From assembly GCA_037157565.1 (NCBI GenBank), contig JAZHRO010000036.1, forward strand, positions 19,704,501-19,768,500: a stretch of 64,000 nt of DNA, read 5' to 3'. This document shows, one piece after another, positions 42,049 through 53,898 of the stretch (positions within the stretch are counted from its first letter, which is position 1; each line of letters starts with the position of its first letter). The DNA comes from Thalassia testudinum (lineage: Eukaryota; Streptophyta; Magnoliopsida; Alismatales; Hydrocharitaceae). The notes beneath the pieces are model-generated. The model was not told where the DNA came from. It made no database searches and was given only the letters and a program-made list of their open reading frames with translations. The translations under genes were made by a program, and so were the position numbers.

Positions 42049-43850
42049 TGATAGGCCCACTTTAGTGGATCATAATTAAGCCTAAGGACATGACTATTTA
42101 GATAAGAATTCAGTTTAGAGCATGTACTACATTGATAAATTATTTAAACTGGAGAATTGTCATTCCTACAATATATTTTATGTACGTTGCATCCATATAA
42201 TTTTAATACATAAGTATGTATTGATTTATTGTTTACATATTTTTGCAAGATTAATTCGGGGCACAAACTTGGAATGACATCTTGGAATTTCAATTATCAT
42301 CAAAAGAAGAAAAGAAGATAAAAGAAAATCGAAGACCCTCTTCTCTTTTTAGAAAGATCTCATAAATATATTTCCTTCTTATTGACTAAGAAAGAATGGT
42401 TGGCACTCCTCAATTTCCCCTCAATCACCGATCACACATTTGGCTAATCACAACAAAACAAGCCATCGTGGAATATTTTTGGTAGGCCCATGCACGTAGA
42501 GAACAAAGGGAAACTTATGCTATGCACGGAAACCAATGACTCTCTCCCTAAAATTTGGTAATCACATATTATTTTTGAGGCTCTCAGCCTTTTAGGAAGG
42601 AGAGGAAAAGGAAGGTGGGGGGGGGGGAACCCACGCACTCCAACGGCTCCTCTCCTGTAGGCACGCCACCACACCACCACCACCTCACCTTGTGACCTCC
42701 ACTTCCCCTCCCTACATGGACTATGACCAGCAAACCTCCGTGTAACCACGACACGACTACTCGCCACTGTGTCTCGTCCATCCCTCGCTTGTGAGCAATG
42801 GCAGCCTGCAGCTTCCATCTCTACTCCAGCCACCCTGCACTTCCTCTTCCACCACCGCAAACCACCTCTAGTGACCGTGACCCACCACCTTCTCTCCTAT
42901 CAGAGAATTGCCCTCATCCTCTCACTGTGGCCCTAATCTCTCCCATGAAAGAATAGAAGCAAGCTCGCTCCACCAAGCCCTCACTATGCTCAGCCTCCTC
43001 CATTGCTGACCGACAACTCATCTTCAAGCTCTCCTCCCAACCATGAACACCGCGCCCATGACTGGATTCTGCCTGCGACCACCACCACGTGCTCACCCTC
43101 CTCGACGAGAACTAGGGGAGACACCACCTCAACGACAGCAGCAGCTTCCACAGTCTCCACCCTCTCGACCTCGATATTCCCAACACCTTCAACATGACCC
43201 ATCCTCGTCGGCTACCACCGGCCACCTTCTCCACATGTTGACAACCTCCTCTACACGTGCTGACAACCTCCACCGTACATGTGCAGCTGCAGCCACATGT
43301 AGGGACCCCCTGGTCTACGCTCCACCACCGACAGACCTGACCACCGCCGGTGAGCTCCTGGTTGGCTGGCCACCACAGCCCACTATTCATCATGCCGTCA
43401 CTGCCTATGCGTAGCCTTTAACCATGCCCACCTTTGTCAAGCTCATCGTCAACCACCGTGGCCCCACGAGCACGCACGATAAGGCGGAAGAAATGCTTTA
43501 TTTTTGGTCTTAATGGTATTTACATTCAATGCCATTGTGGGATTTTGATTTTGATTTTTTTTATTTTATTGAGGTAAAATTGTGGTAGAACCCTTGCATT
43601 CTTGCGTTATCACTGAACTCTTTCTTTGCACCTTATTTTGCATTGGATTTTGATACAGATTTCGCATCTACAACAAGGAATGATACATATCAGTTATTTT
43701 ATTGCATTTGTGCCTCCATGTGATATGACCTGAAGTTGTGGTATAATTTCGATATATTTTTATTTATGTTTGATTGAGGATTTTCCACGACACGATTTAC
43801 TGTGACAGCATATTTCCTTGGTATTATTTCTTCAAGTGAAAATCTCTTGA
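42049..43850 (+). repeat. C1 3' LTR (family F3), end approximate
   Basis: It starts TGATAGGCCCACTTTAGTGG, with the arms CCACT/AGTGG at the tip. Like C2 and C3 it has a C-rich middle (42600-43480) and ends in a segment like TTTTCCAC and AAGTGAAAATC. D1's LTR begins around 43866, perhaps inserted at its end. An 11-base G run lies at 42617-42627. Confidence 0.7.
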
Positions 43851-43865
43851 TTAGTGGGGACGAGT

Positions 43866-45794
43866 GACAAGCGTGGAAATCATGAATTTTGAAATCATCA
43901 AAAATCATAGTATAGTTGTGAATTCCCCTTGACAAAAATATTTATAATAAGGAAACTCGCATAGATTTCTTTTCTTTTTAGAACTTGAGTCCCGGTCGTT
44001 CGTCTCTGGGAGGCATGAAAACAAGTCGAGATTTGGATTGGCTGAATCTAACCTAAATCTAACCTAACCTAATATTTTTGCCTTTTTGTGTTTTTGATCT
44101 TTATTTTGAAACACGAAATGAAAGCATGCATCAAAGTTGTAAGCCGTGAAGATAATAGCATGCATATAAAACCATTAGACAAGAGTATCATGCATAAAAA
44201 ATTAAGTCACTATAAAATCTGGATACATGGAAGTAAAGCTAAACTAAAGAAAGCGATCAACCAAGAGAGGCTAAGGAGAAGCCTTCTTGGCCATCCACTA
44301 AAGAGAGGAGGATGGGTGTGTGCACCCACATGGAGTGAGGAGGGTGTTGCACCCTTTATCTACCAATGGCCATCCTTGAGAAGATCTTGAGGGGGGTCTT
44401 CTCTATGGCCATCTAAAAGGAAAAGAAAATGGGGGCGTGGATCCTCTGTGGTGGAAGAAGAAGGCATGCCCACATGGTGTTGAATCCTCATGCTCTTCTT
44501 CTTGCCACCCTTGAAGAAGCTTGGAGGAGAGCTTCTTCTAGCCTTCCATGGAGGGAGCCTTGGAGGAAAAGGACGGCCTTGAGAGGGAGAGGAGGAGGTG
44601 TGGTCGCAAGTTGAGAGAGTGGGAGAGTGAATGGAGATGGTAGTCAATTTCGTGGCTCTCTTCTCTCCTTGGTTTTTATTGGAAGGCCTCTCCATTTCAA
44701 ATGGGTCACCACTTTTGGTGGCTCGCAAAATAGCAAGTGCCACCAATGTAGGATTTGGGTTGGTGACCAACTAATGAGGGATAGAATGGGCAAGTGGGAT
44801 TTAGGAAAGTGTATGTATGTGTAGGTGTAATTTTCGTGGAGTAGGGTAGTGGTTTGGTGAATCTAGGTTGGGTTAACCTACATTAAGTGGGTGTGGACCT
44901 AATTAGGCTTAGGAAAGTTTAATTAGATAGGAGTGAACATAATTAGGTCTAGGTCAAGTCTAATTAGATGTGTGCATGTGATTAGGCTAGGGTAACCCTA
45001 ATAGGTATGAGTCAATTAAATCCTGGGTGGATCTAATTGGGCTCAGGTGCACCCAATCAACTGTAGATGCACCCAATTAGGTATGGGATGGTTCAATTGG
45101 GTTAGGGATAGGATACGTAGGGCTATGGATAGTGGACTAGGCCTAGGAGGTCTCTTATTAGGTTTCCTATGGTGTCTGGTGGGGTTCTTAGGTCAAAATA
45201 GGCAAGCTAGGGATTCTAACACCAAAATCAGGAACCAGAGAGCAGTATCAGATGTCCAGGATAGTGGTTAGACATCTTATACTACAAAATTGGATGTCTG
45301 GACATTAAATTGGATGTCCAATTTTATGTCAATATGAGTTTTGGTTTCCTAAATTGTTATTCTGCATAAATCTGACGTCTAGCCAGATGTCTAGACATCC
45401 TAAAAGGTGTTGGAGAGTGGGTTTTAGGTTTTCTAAGGTGGGTTTTGGTTCCTAAGTGTTTGGGTTTTGAGGCTAAGGTGCCCTAATGGGGGTTGTTTTG
45501 GGTTTGGGAAGGCTGTCCTAGGATTTCTAATGGTAGGGATAAGGCTATCCTCACTCCTCTTATCTGGGTCAGTCTTCATCTTCCTTTATTGCTTTTTTGC
45601 ACTATCTCCTTCATCCTGGATCACTTTATTACCTGCAAATACTAATAAAAACCATTAAATAGTAAGATATCTCATCTTATTCTAAATAAACTGATGCAAT
45701 GCATGATATGCAAGCTATGAGTGCAATATCCACAAATTAAGCTAGGTTCAAACATTATTTAAGTTGATTAGGACCCATGATTGCTGTGCAAGCA
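43866..45794 (-). repeat. D1 3' LTR, minus strand
   Basis: It starts TGCTTGCACAGC on the minus strand directly after the PPT. The low-coordinate end is set at 43866 because CTATACTATGAT, the tRNA-Asp stretch with transitions (43904-43915), lies 38 bases before it, as in other LTRs. A cluster of GATGTC/GACATC words lies at 45248-45402. No gene; the reading at 44360-44770 is LTR composition. Confidence 0.6.
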
Positions 45795-45830
45795 TACCCC
45801 CATGCCTAAACTTTTCTAGTCCCTAGCAAA
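45795..45830 (-). promoter_or_regulatory. Hairpin plus polypurine tract (D1)
   Basis: On the minus strand TTTGCTAG-GGA-CTAGAAAA (45830-45812), one mismatch, is followed by GTTTAGGCATGGGGGTA. Confidence 0.8.
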
Positions 45831-47917
45831 TGCAAGACTAAATTATTCACATAAGGGTAAGTTATTTACAAATTTGATCCCTAAAGGATCGCTTATTCTT
45901 TATAGCAAAGAGATTGACGAAAGATTTCTCTCCTTTTGTTTCATTCAGAAATCTTGAAATCCAAATACGTGAAATTGCAGCTATGTAGCTTTCGCAACAG
46001 ATTCGATTGAAAAACCTGATTCACCTCTAAAGTCTGTGCTTGACCCCTAGTAAAATTCTAGCAGGATAGGCGGACTTCTTCTCTCGGGGTATCCAAGATA
46101 TTTTTTTTGGGTTTCACCCTGACTTTAAGCTCAGGTAGAGAATGTCAGAGGGAAATGGATGTGTTTATTTGGTGGCTCACTCTCACTTGGTGCTACATAG
46201 AAATTAGTACTATAGAATCTAGATTCCCAAATTATTAAGTAACTCAATTCAGAGAACAACGAGAAAAACTATGCTCTCTTTTGGTTCCTTTGTATTCATT
46301 CTCTCTTTTTCTTTTTGTCTTTTTCTTTTTTCTTTTCTTTCTTTTTCTTAGAGCTCACAATCTCACCATATTCTCATGTATGATCCATATTTGGTGGTCT
46401 CACTTGACATTAGCACTTTAATTGAGTTCCATAACCCTAACACTAAGTCGGAATTCCTCAGCCAGTATTCGGGTGGTTAGAAACATAGAAAAATAGGTTA
46501 AGGCCTTATTTGGTGGTATTGCCTCAATGCAACCGAAATAAACACTAAATATTCACACACTCCTTTTCTTTGCTTTTTCTTCCCTTTTTAAATTTTTTTC
46601 TTTTTAAATTTTTCTCTTTTTTATTCATTTTTCTTCCCTTTTTTTCTATGTATAATTCTTTTTTTCAACATAACACAAGCTAGAATACATTCATGAACTT
46701 TATTAGGGAGACATTATTAGGGATTGGTGGTACTCAAGAGACATTGGGTAGCTTATTTGGTGGAAGTGCCTACTCACGGCACTGGGAGAGGTGGATAGGA
46801 TGGTGTATTTCTGACCTTGACATCAATACCCTCCTTCAGCCGAGGATTCTGTAAAGAATGGTCATAACCATCCACCTTAGCCTTAGTTTTATGAAAACTC
46901 GCTCTCCGCATATTTACCTTATTCGGTGGCTCTCAAAATTTCGCACAAAATTGTATATACAGGGTCCAAGAGCGAAAACTATGCCTAATCTCTGTGTATC
47001 ATCACCTAATTATCTAGGATTTTGGATTCCTTACACTAATCTTAAAGCACCAGTACACTCTACTCTCATCTCACATTATTTGGTAGATTTTTGGAAGAAA
47101 ATCTGCCTAACTCCCAAAACACTATCTAGGGGTTCAGGAAAAGAAGCACTGCTTCTTGTTGACAGACTAATGACGTTTATCAGCCTTCATCGTGAATCCA
47201 TTGCAAATTCTACGTGTGTGTGAAAATTGTACTGGATTCCAAATTACAGGAATCAACTAGAGGATGAAATCCTTAATACATTCTCTTGATAAAAATCTTA
47301 TTCATGAATGCAATATATATAAATCCTATTTGTAACCTTTCAAAGTTGCACTTCGAAAATTTTCCTAATTCGGGTTATATTCAACTTGACCCTAAATTTA
47401 GAACAAAAAGGTGAATGGATGAGTTGAAAGTGGCTGCTATAAACGATTTTTAGCTCCAATGCTAACATTGGAGGTGGAGTCGGTTATTCTTAATTTAAGG
47501 ATCTTAAAGTGCAATTAGCATGATTTACGAAAGGTTTTTCCTAGGTGTTGGCAGAAAAATTTTTAGTTTACAATTATTACCCCCCTATGCCTACTTTCTT
47601 GCATGTTCTCATGCATGAATATAATGAAAAATTACTTAAGACAAGGGTAAATGGGTAGAAATCACCTAGAATAGCTCCTGAATTTTGACGTTCCACTTAT
47701 TCCAACACCGAAAATTGAATATGCAAGGAAAATATGACAAATAAAATATGCTATATATAAGTGCTAAGATTAACGCCTCCAGTTGGGTGTACATTGAAAA
47801 AGGACATATCAATACAGTATTGAGAATGGTGAGTAAGATGATAAGAATTTTAGTCTCATTCGCCAACAGCGGATCGCAAATGCGGACTAGCTATCCATGA
47901 ATTCCAAGTCCAAATAA
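45831..47917 (-). other. D1 3' untranslated region
   Basis: No gene on either strand. It holds the internal PPT-like motif (minus GAGAACATGC, then GTAGGCATAGGGGGGT, 47615-47579) and six TATTTGGTGG-type boxes on the plus strand (46166, 46388, 46507, 46754, 46920, 47077), which read CCACCAAATA in element sense. It also holds T/C-rich stretches (46280-46350, 46560-46660). It aligns with C3 60700-61800. Confidence 0.7.
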
Positions 47918-48970
47918 TCAGAAAAATATGTAGATGGGGTTTGGGATTATCTGCAGCCAGATGCTACAGATGAAAGACAGATAAATATGGGTGCCTGGAA
48001 GAAATGAAGGTGAAGGCATCCTGAAGAGGTGATGGAGAATGTGGGTGGTAGGGGAATGGATAGAGTTGTGTGGGGTGAAATCATATGGGTCTTGATAATG
48101 GTGATGAATGGAGGGCATGACCCAAGTAGTGTGGTCAGATCTAAAGATCAAGGTCCAATGATCAGTCTCTATCTCTACCAAAGATGTTTGGGTATCATCT
48201 TCTTCAATCATCTCTTCCAAATTTTCCAATGCCAATTCCCAATTATCACATGATTCCACAAAATTTTTAGCTTCCTTCGATAACTCATCATATGTTATCC
48301 CTAATAGTATTTCAATCTCTTGAATATCCTTTTCATAAGGGGATATTTCCTTCTCACTTAGATGAAATTGGTCATTAGATTTAGAAGTGAGTCCCTCCGT
48401 GAAAGTGGAATGGGCTGAATCATTGATTGTGGAGTTGTTACAGTCCTTTTGATTTTGTTGCTCTGTGTATGAGATCATTTGAATTAATTCATCAATGTCT
48501 CCATGGGTATTATCAAATACAACAAAATCGTATTCAGGTCCCTTCATACTTGGTTCCTCAAAATGAAATGATTGGTACTCAGGCCCTAAATCAAGATCAA
48601 GATTCTCGAATAAATCTCCATTCTCAACTTCAATAGGATTATCAATATCATCCACCTTGGGTTTTTTATCAATAGAATCCTGCATGACCACCACCGAATC
48701 ACAAATCGGTTGTGACACACCTGACCCAAATTCAAACATTTTTTATTTTTGTTGCTCATCCTGGATTTTATGAAGCCCTTTTCTTATATCATCATATTCT
48801 CTTGCACTAGCTTCTTTTATTTCATGAATCATTTTGATCAATTGAGTAATCTGGGATTCATTGCAAGGGGCAGGGGCTAGGTTGATCAAGATAGTCAACC
48901 ATACTATAAATGATTTGATCTGGTATTGAGGGTGACTTATGTGATCTAGTGTATTATTGATTTGGGTCAT
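47918..48970 (-). pseudogene. D1 acidic ORF with hydrophobic tail
   Basis: One frame from 48970 to 47918 with a single TAA at 48743. The first part (MTQINNTLDHISHPQYQ, then MIHEIKEASAREYDDIRKG) could form a coiled coil. From ATG 48739 (MFEFGSGVSQP) it is strongly acidic (for example DLFENLDLDLGPEYQ, NLEEMIEEDD). The end turns to HHHYQDPYDF and ILHHLFRMPSP followed by hydrophobic residues, the counterpart of the HHQL tail in A1, B1, C2 and C3. No known domain recognised. It overlaps the protease ORF by 17 bases in another frame. Function unknown. Confidence 0.6.
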
Positions 48971-50675
48971 GTGGTTCTACCCAGGTGTCAATTACCATAG
49001 TTTCTTCTGAATTACCCTTTGCATCATTTTCCATGTCATCCAAAAAATACCCTGACTTCGTTTTCTTAGCAGCTGCATAAATATCAAAGTGAATCTTCTC
49101 ATTGCCGCTAGTCATCTCCATACATCCTGAGTAAAAGTCAATCCGTGCATTGGCCGTAGCCAAGAAAGGTCGACCCAGAATGATGGGTAAATTACTTAGC
49201 TTCTCCTGTATATCCATGTCCAAAATAATAAAATCAACTAGAAAGCTAAGACCTTGCACTTTAATAATGACATCGTGAACTACCCCCTTAGGTGTTTTGA
49301 TGGAGCCATCTGCCATTCTAATGGTGATAGGTGTGTGGTGCAAATCTCCAAGTCTGGTGCACTCAAAAAGGGTGGTAGGAATCAAGCTAATGGAAGACCC
49401 TAGATCCACAAGGGCTTTGTTGAAGGTGAATCCCTTGATGGCATAAGATATAAAAGGCTTTCCATGGTCAGTCATTTTGGGTGGTAGAGTGCCAGAAACA
49501 AATGCACTTATGTTAGCTGATAAAACCACCTCTTTAGGTGTGCAAGTCATTTTCTTCTTTTGTGACTCTTTCTTTAAGGCCTCAAGAAAGGGTAAATAGG
49601 TCAAATCAACTTCAGAAGCCTTTTTCTCCTTTTTGTCCCTAGAGTCTGAGTCAGAGCTGGATGTGGGTTTGGTCTTATGATTTTTGGTTGAGCCTGAATT
49701 AGATCGTTTGGGTGGGATCTTAGCTTTTCTCTTCCTTTTAGAGGCCACAGATTTAGCCCTTGCACAATGGCATGTATGATAGATTGGAGGAGGGGTCAGA
49801 AGAATAGGTGGAGAATAGGAGTGAAAAGGCATTTGCATCCGAGGATAAAGTGATTCTTGAAGTCTCTTGATTTGATCTCCCTGAGATTTCACTTGATTTT
49901 CCAACTTAGTGAACCTTTCTTCAATTTTCTTGTCAAAGTCCAACAAAATGTTCATGATATCTTCAAGGGTGGTTGCGGGTTGGGCTGGACTAGATGATTG
50001 CCCTAAAGTGGTTTGAGTGGAATATTGGGCTGGCCTAGATTGATGTTCAGTCTGAGTCAGTCTCTGTGGTGGCCATGAAAGATCAGGATTGTTTCTCCAC
50101 TCAGGGTTATACGAATTTGGATATGAATCAATAGGTGTATGACCCTGAGTGGGGTTGACTATAGAGGGAGTTGATTGCGAACTTGTTATGTGGTCCTGTA
50201 CTTGTGATCCATTATTCCAATTCCTTAGTGATATATCATCAGGTACAGGTGTATCAGAAATGGTGCATTCCTCAAATGATCTACCCGAATCACAGATTAG
50301 GTCCAAATGTGCCTTTTGGGTTGGCTGAGTCCAGGATACCTCTCCATGGTAGCTAGAATCAGTAGACTAGCTAGTGGATCCAAAATATGGGTTACTAGAC
50401 CCACTAGGCTGGTTGTTCCAAGTCTCTTATTCTTGAGTGGAGTGATAAGATTGAGATTGTGCCTGAGATTGTCTAATTTGCTACAGAAGCTTGGCACATT
50501 GATATGTATAGTCCTTGTTATATTCCAGGAATTCAGCAACTATGGCTTTCAATTGGTTCTGATCTAGATAAGGGTTGGATCCATGAGGTTTAGGTTCTAA
50601 ATAAGCTGGGGGATAAGGATGATCATATCCCAGCTGGTTAGGATGAGTCTCCCAACCTGGAGGAGTTGAAATCAT
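48954..50675 (-). pseudogene. D1 gag tail plus aspartic protease, no polymerase
   Basis: From 50675 (MISTPPGWETHPNQ) through three early stops (about 50481, 50430, 50370), then 450 open codons from 50306 to 48954. The N-terminal part holds the Athila gag-tail motif NSYNPEWRNNPDLSW and a coiled-coil-like stretch (EERFTKLENQVKSQGDQIKRL). Then come a Lys/Arg-rich patch, FLEALKK and TCTPKEVVLSANISAF, and protease with DLGSSISLIPTTLF, VDFIILDMD and [13 protein letters not shown]. This matches A2 pol residues of about 30-240, but RT, RNase H and integrase are absent and the capsid core of gag is missing. The open stretch is long for a dead element, so the protease part may have been under recent constraint. 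Confidence 0.8.
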
Positions 50676-51890
50676 GGTTGGGTTGGGAGATGGAGGACCC
50701 TAAGGGTCAAAAGAATGATATGGGTTCGTGGATATTGAGAAAAGACGTGGATAGAGATAAGAGAGTCTTCCTTAGGAAGACACAACCAGCTATAAGGGGC
50801 TGGTGGAATTAAGGCAAAGGCCTAGGAAGAAAGATGAGAGAGCCCCAAATCAGGCAAGCAAGCTAGCCTTAAATTGTTTACCCTAATTGGATCTAAGCCT
50901 AGTATCCTGAGATGGAATTGGGTTAAACCAACCCTTGAATTACTTGGCTGGCCAGAATGGTGGGACCCCCTAGGACACCCCACATGGTGGGACACCACTA
51001 AAGGTTAACGCGGTTACCGCACCGACCTTTCTTGTCACCAGTTGGTCCAAATACACAAGGCCTTGATTTTTACCCAATTAAATTTCAGTTACCAAGTAAT
51101 TTAGTCCTGCCTAGGGCACGTCTACTTAGTTTTAGGCTTGGCTTAGAGTACTCTTGGAATGTGATTGGGCATTTGGGGGCGTTGCCCTTAAAATTAGATT
51201 TGTGAGTGTGAAGTGCACAGACAAAGGATTTTCAATACAAGCTTTAATTGGGGTAGTGGATTTTATGGTTCAAGTGCTTGTATTAATTTTTTTTCTTTTA
51301 GGGTTTCCTTATTTAGGTCAATTCAAACAAGGTTGTAGTGGAGCACACAACAAGTTTTGCAAGTCCCAATTTGTTATATGAATTTCCGTTAAGTGAGGAA
51401 TGCAAATGTGCTCTACCTTAGTGTGGAAACCCTAATATCAGATAGGTCTATATGATGCTTTTAAGTCTAATAAGATAGAAGTCGTGCGACCCAATCAAGG
51501 AAAACAATGGTCCTAATGCACCATTACTAAATGAAATAGACCTAAGTGGTTGCCTAAGTTGAAATGTAGATCAAAATCAATTTAAGTGGGTGAGGGGAAG
51601 ACAACCAATCACAAAAAATCCCTTCTCACGCAATCACACCCAAATCAGGCTCAAACAGGTTTGTTTTGGGTCTCTAAATTTAAATCCTAATGTGAATTAC
51701 CTAGGGTTTGTGCTTCTAAAATCTACAGTCAGACCGTAGTCTAACTTGAAATCACTCCCCAAATCAATAACTGAAAAAAAATAATATGAAATTTTGTTGA
51801 GATATTCCTTTTTCAATAAGTTTTTCAGGGAATATTTTTTTATAATTTTTACTATTTCATGCAATTTTTCAGAAATTTTTATGGTGTTAG
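50676..51890 (-). other. Second leader-like stretch in D1
   Basis: In minus sense it has TTAGGGTTTCCACACTA (about 51427-51411) and following text like the leaders of B1 (30560) and D1 itself (53430). It is thus a repeated 5' leader without LTR or PBS. The left edge near 51840-51890 is AT-rich. No ORF. Confidence 0.5.
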
Positions 51891-51894
51891 GAGG

Positions 51895-52750
51895 TTAAAT
51901 AGGCCAGATAGACCCCCTGTGATATTCTTCATTGAAAATTTGATCTTCTTTATATGGGGCCTCATAATCTTCCCAATAGGTTTCAGATCTAGATTCTAGG
52001 CTTGGTATGTGGGTGAAATCACTAGGATCTAGGTCCGAATTACTTTCAAGGGTCACCTTATCAGAATAAGGGGTGGAATTTACACCCTCGAGAGGTTCAG
52101 TTCTACTCTCATCATTGTAGGAGTTCTGGAATTCTAAGCTTGGTGATTCATGGTCTAGGGTTGGCTCAACATTATGTTCTACAATTTTCCAACCTAATTC
52201 AATATTTGGCATGTTGTCTTCTATCTAGGTTGGGAATCCACAACCACTTTGTGCCTGAAGCCCGAGATCTAGGAAATCAGATTGATCCTCGATATTGTTC
52301 CAAGATGGTTCATCCTCTGTTTGTGGCATATATGGGTATTTCTGGTTGATAATTTATTTTAGTAACCTTATTATCTCTTTCCATTTTTCAAGATCATCTT
52401 GGTGTTGTTCCCATAGTCTAGGATTTGTCATGCATTGAAGGTGTTACAAATTGTGTAATCTTTTTATCCCATGATGAGAATGTCTCGGGTTGATCCTTTT
52501 GTGGCTTCTTCCAATAGTACTTGGGCACAGGTTATGATGAAGGTTGCGGTTGTTGGGACATCAACTTGAATGTTTTCTACTGGTATTGAGGTTTTGTCTT
52601 CTTTTTCATAGAATCTCATGGCATCCTCAATCATCCTATCTCTCATGGATCTCCGAGATTCAGGTTTCTTGAATGGTAGTCCTAAGTGGTTCGGCTACAT
52701 ATTTGGATCAGGTGGTGGAATCAAGATGTAGAATCAGAGTTTGAATCAAG
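51895..52750 (-). pseudogene. D1 first acidic ORF fragment (homologue of B1 ORF)
   Basis: Minus frames contain RDRMIEDAMRFYEKEDKTS (52646 down), like SIKEKMIEATLRHREEFDKTS of B1, and MPNIELGWKIVEHNVEPTLD to TYWEDYEAPYKEDQIFNEEY (52212-51895), like B1's SKPSWDDHEAQCDEN. It is broken by stops and a frameshift and stops short of the HHQL tail. Function unknown. Confidence 0.6.
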
Positions 52751-53880
52751 ATGTAGAATCAAGTTATGAAGCAATTAGATCTGAATAAAGAGTCCCATTG
52801 AAGTTTTATGTGTGTTCTTTAAAGAAAGGAGATGAGGGACTAGAGATGTTTTTGACCCAATCGAGGCACTCAAAGACGTTTGGATGACTATGGAGGTTCG
52901 GGGCGGATGATACCCCTGGATCAGAAGGTCGTCCACCTGAGAATTACCTGGGCAGCCAGAGAGGGAGAGTCCTGCAAAGACCCCTACATGGTAGAGCGTC
53001 CCCACGACTTACAGGGTTTCCCCCACCAGACCTCTCTTGTCACTGAGATTCTAGGTAGACTAGAATGGGGACCTTGACCTCTTAAGTCTACCACTTTTAA
53101 GATCAAAGGTGCTTAGGGTTTTCACTTGAACTTTAGATGTTTTGATTTTGTGACCTAATTTGGAGGTTGACTGACCCAAGGGGTCAACTTCACCTGACCT
53201 ATCCTAAAGATGGCAGAATGATTCTAGGTCAAGACCTAGAGATCACCCTGATTTGACTCCCAGGTTATTAGGTCCAAGATTTTAAGATTCAAGTGATTTT
53301 AGAGCTCAATTTTTAGGGTTTGTCTTGTTTAGATCTCTTCAATCAAGGGCATAGGTAGCACACAAATGCGGGAGGGTTTACTTCCTTTTAAACAGGCCTG
53401 TGTGACTAGCACTCCAAATACCCTATTGTAGAAACCCTAATTTGGTTATATTTCCAATCCTCTTCTTTTCACAAAAAGTTCTTTTTGGACTTTAAAATAA
53501 GAAGTGTGTTGTCCATGGAGATTAAGCGTGATTTCTATTAGGCACATAAATTTGTGGGGTTGGCTCTAAAAGAAATCACTTCTACTTCAATAAGTTTAGA
53601 AAAATTTTTGCAAAATCAGGAAACCTTTTGCCTTAAAGATGGTAATTACTATAAAAGATGGCAGTTGGTTGCTAATTTGGTTTCTTAAATTTTGTCTTCT
53701 AAGAATTAGAAGATGGATTTTAGGGAAGGAGAGAGATTACCTGCCCTGGAGTGGTTGACTTGCACGAGGGATCTCCTCAAGAAATACCATGCAAGATCAC
53801 AACAAAACAAATAGGGCAAGTTAGTGCTCAAAGATAATCACAAATAATGCAGAGATTAGTGATAATTTGCAGGTTGCTCC
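52751..53880 (-). other. D1 leader
   Basis: No long ORF. It contains the minus reading LYHVGVFAGLSLSGCPGNS (52775-53005), matching the B1 upstream ORF, and the TAGGGTTTC segment near 53440. Confidence 0.6.
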
Positions 53881-53898
53881 TCAGCAACGACGCTAAAA
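53881..53898 (-). other. Primer-binding site, decayed tRNA-Asp match (D1)
   Basis: The minus strand TAGCGTCGTTGCTGAGGA matches the tRNA-Asp complement at 14 of 18 positions, all four differences being transitions. Three T separate it from the LTR in the usual way. Confidence 0.7.

Larger units (their letters stand above)
2300..43850 (+). mobile_element. C1: old autonomous Athila-type element (family F3), host of the nest
   Basis: C1 is recovered by joining its pieces: RT at 2300-3298, RNase H and integrase at 10976-12576, 3' untranslated region at 12577-13962, PPT at 42021-42046 and 3' LTR from 42049. The joins are exact in frame. The RNase H sequence YYASKT breaks at 3298 and resumes at 10976 once the TSD AAAAC is removed. 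The region before the PPT breaks at 13962 and resumes at 42021 across the TSD ACTAG. Its 5' LTR, gag and protease lie left of B3, outside the window. Many stops show it is dead. Its LTR start (TGATAGGCCCAC) and U5 end resemble those of C2 and C3, so it is the likely autonomous partner of those two. Confidence 0.8.
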
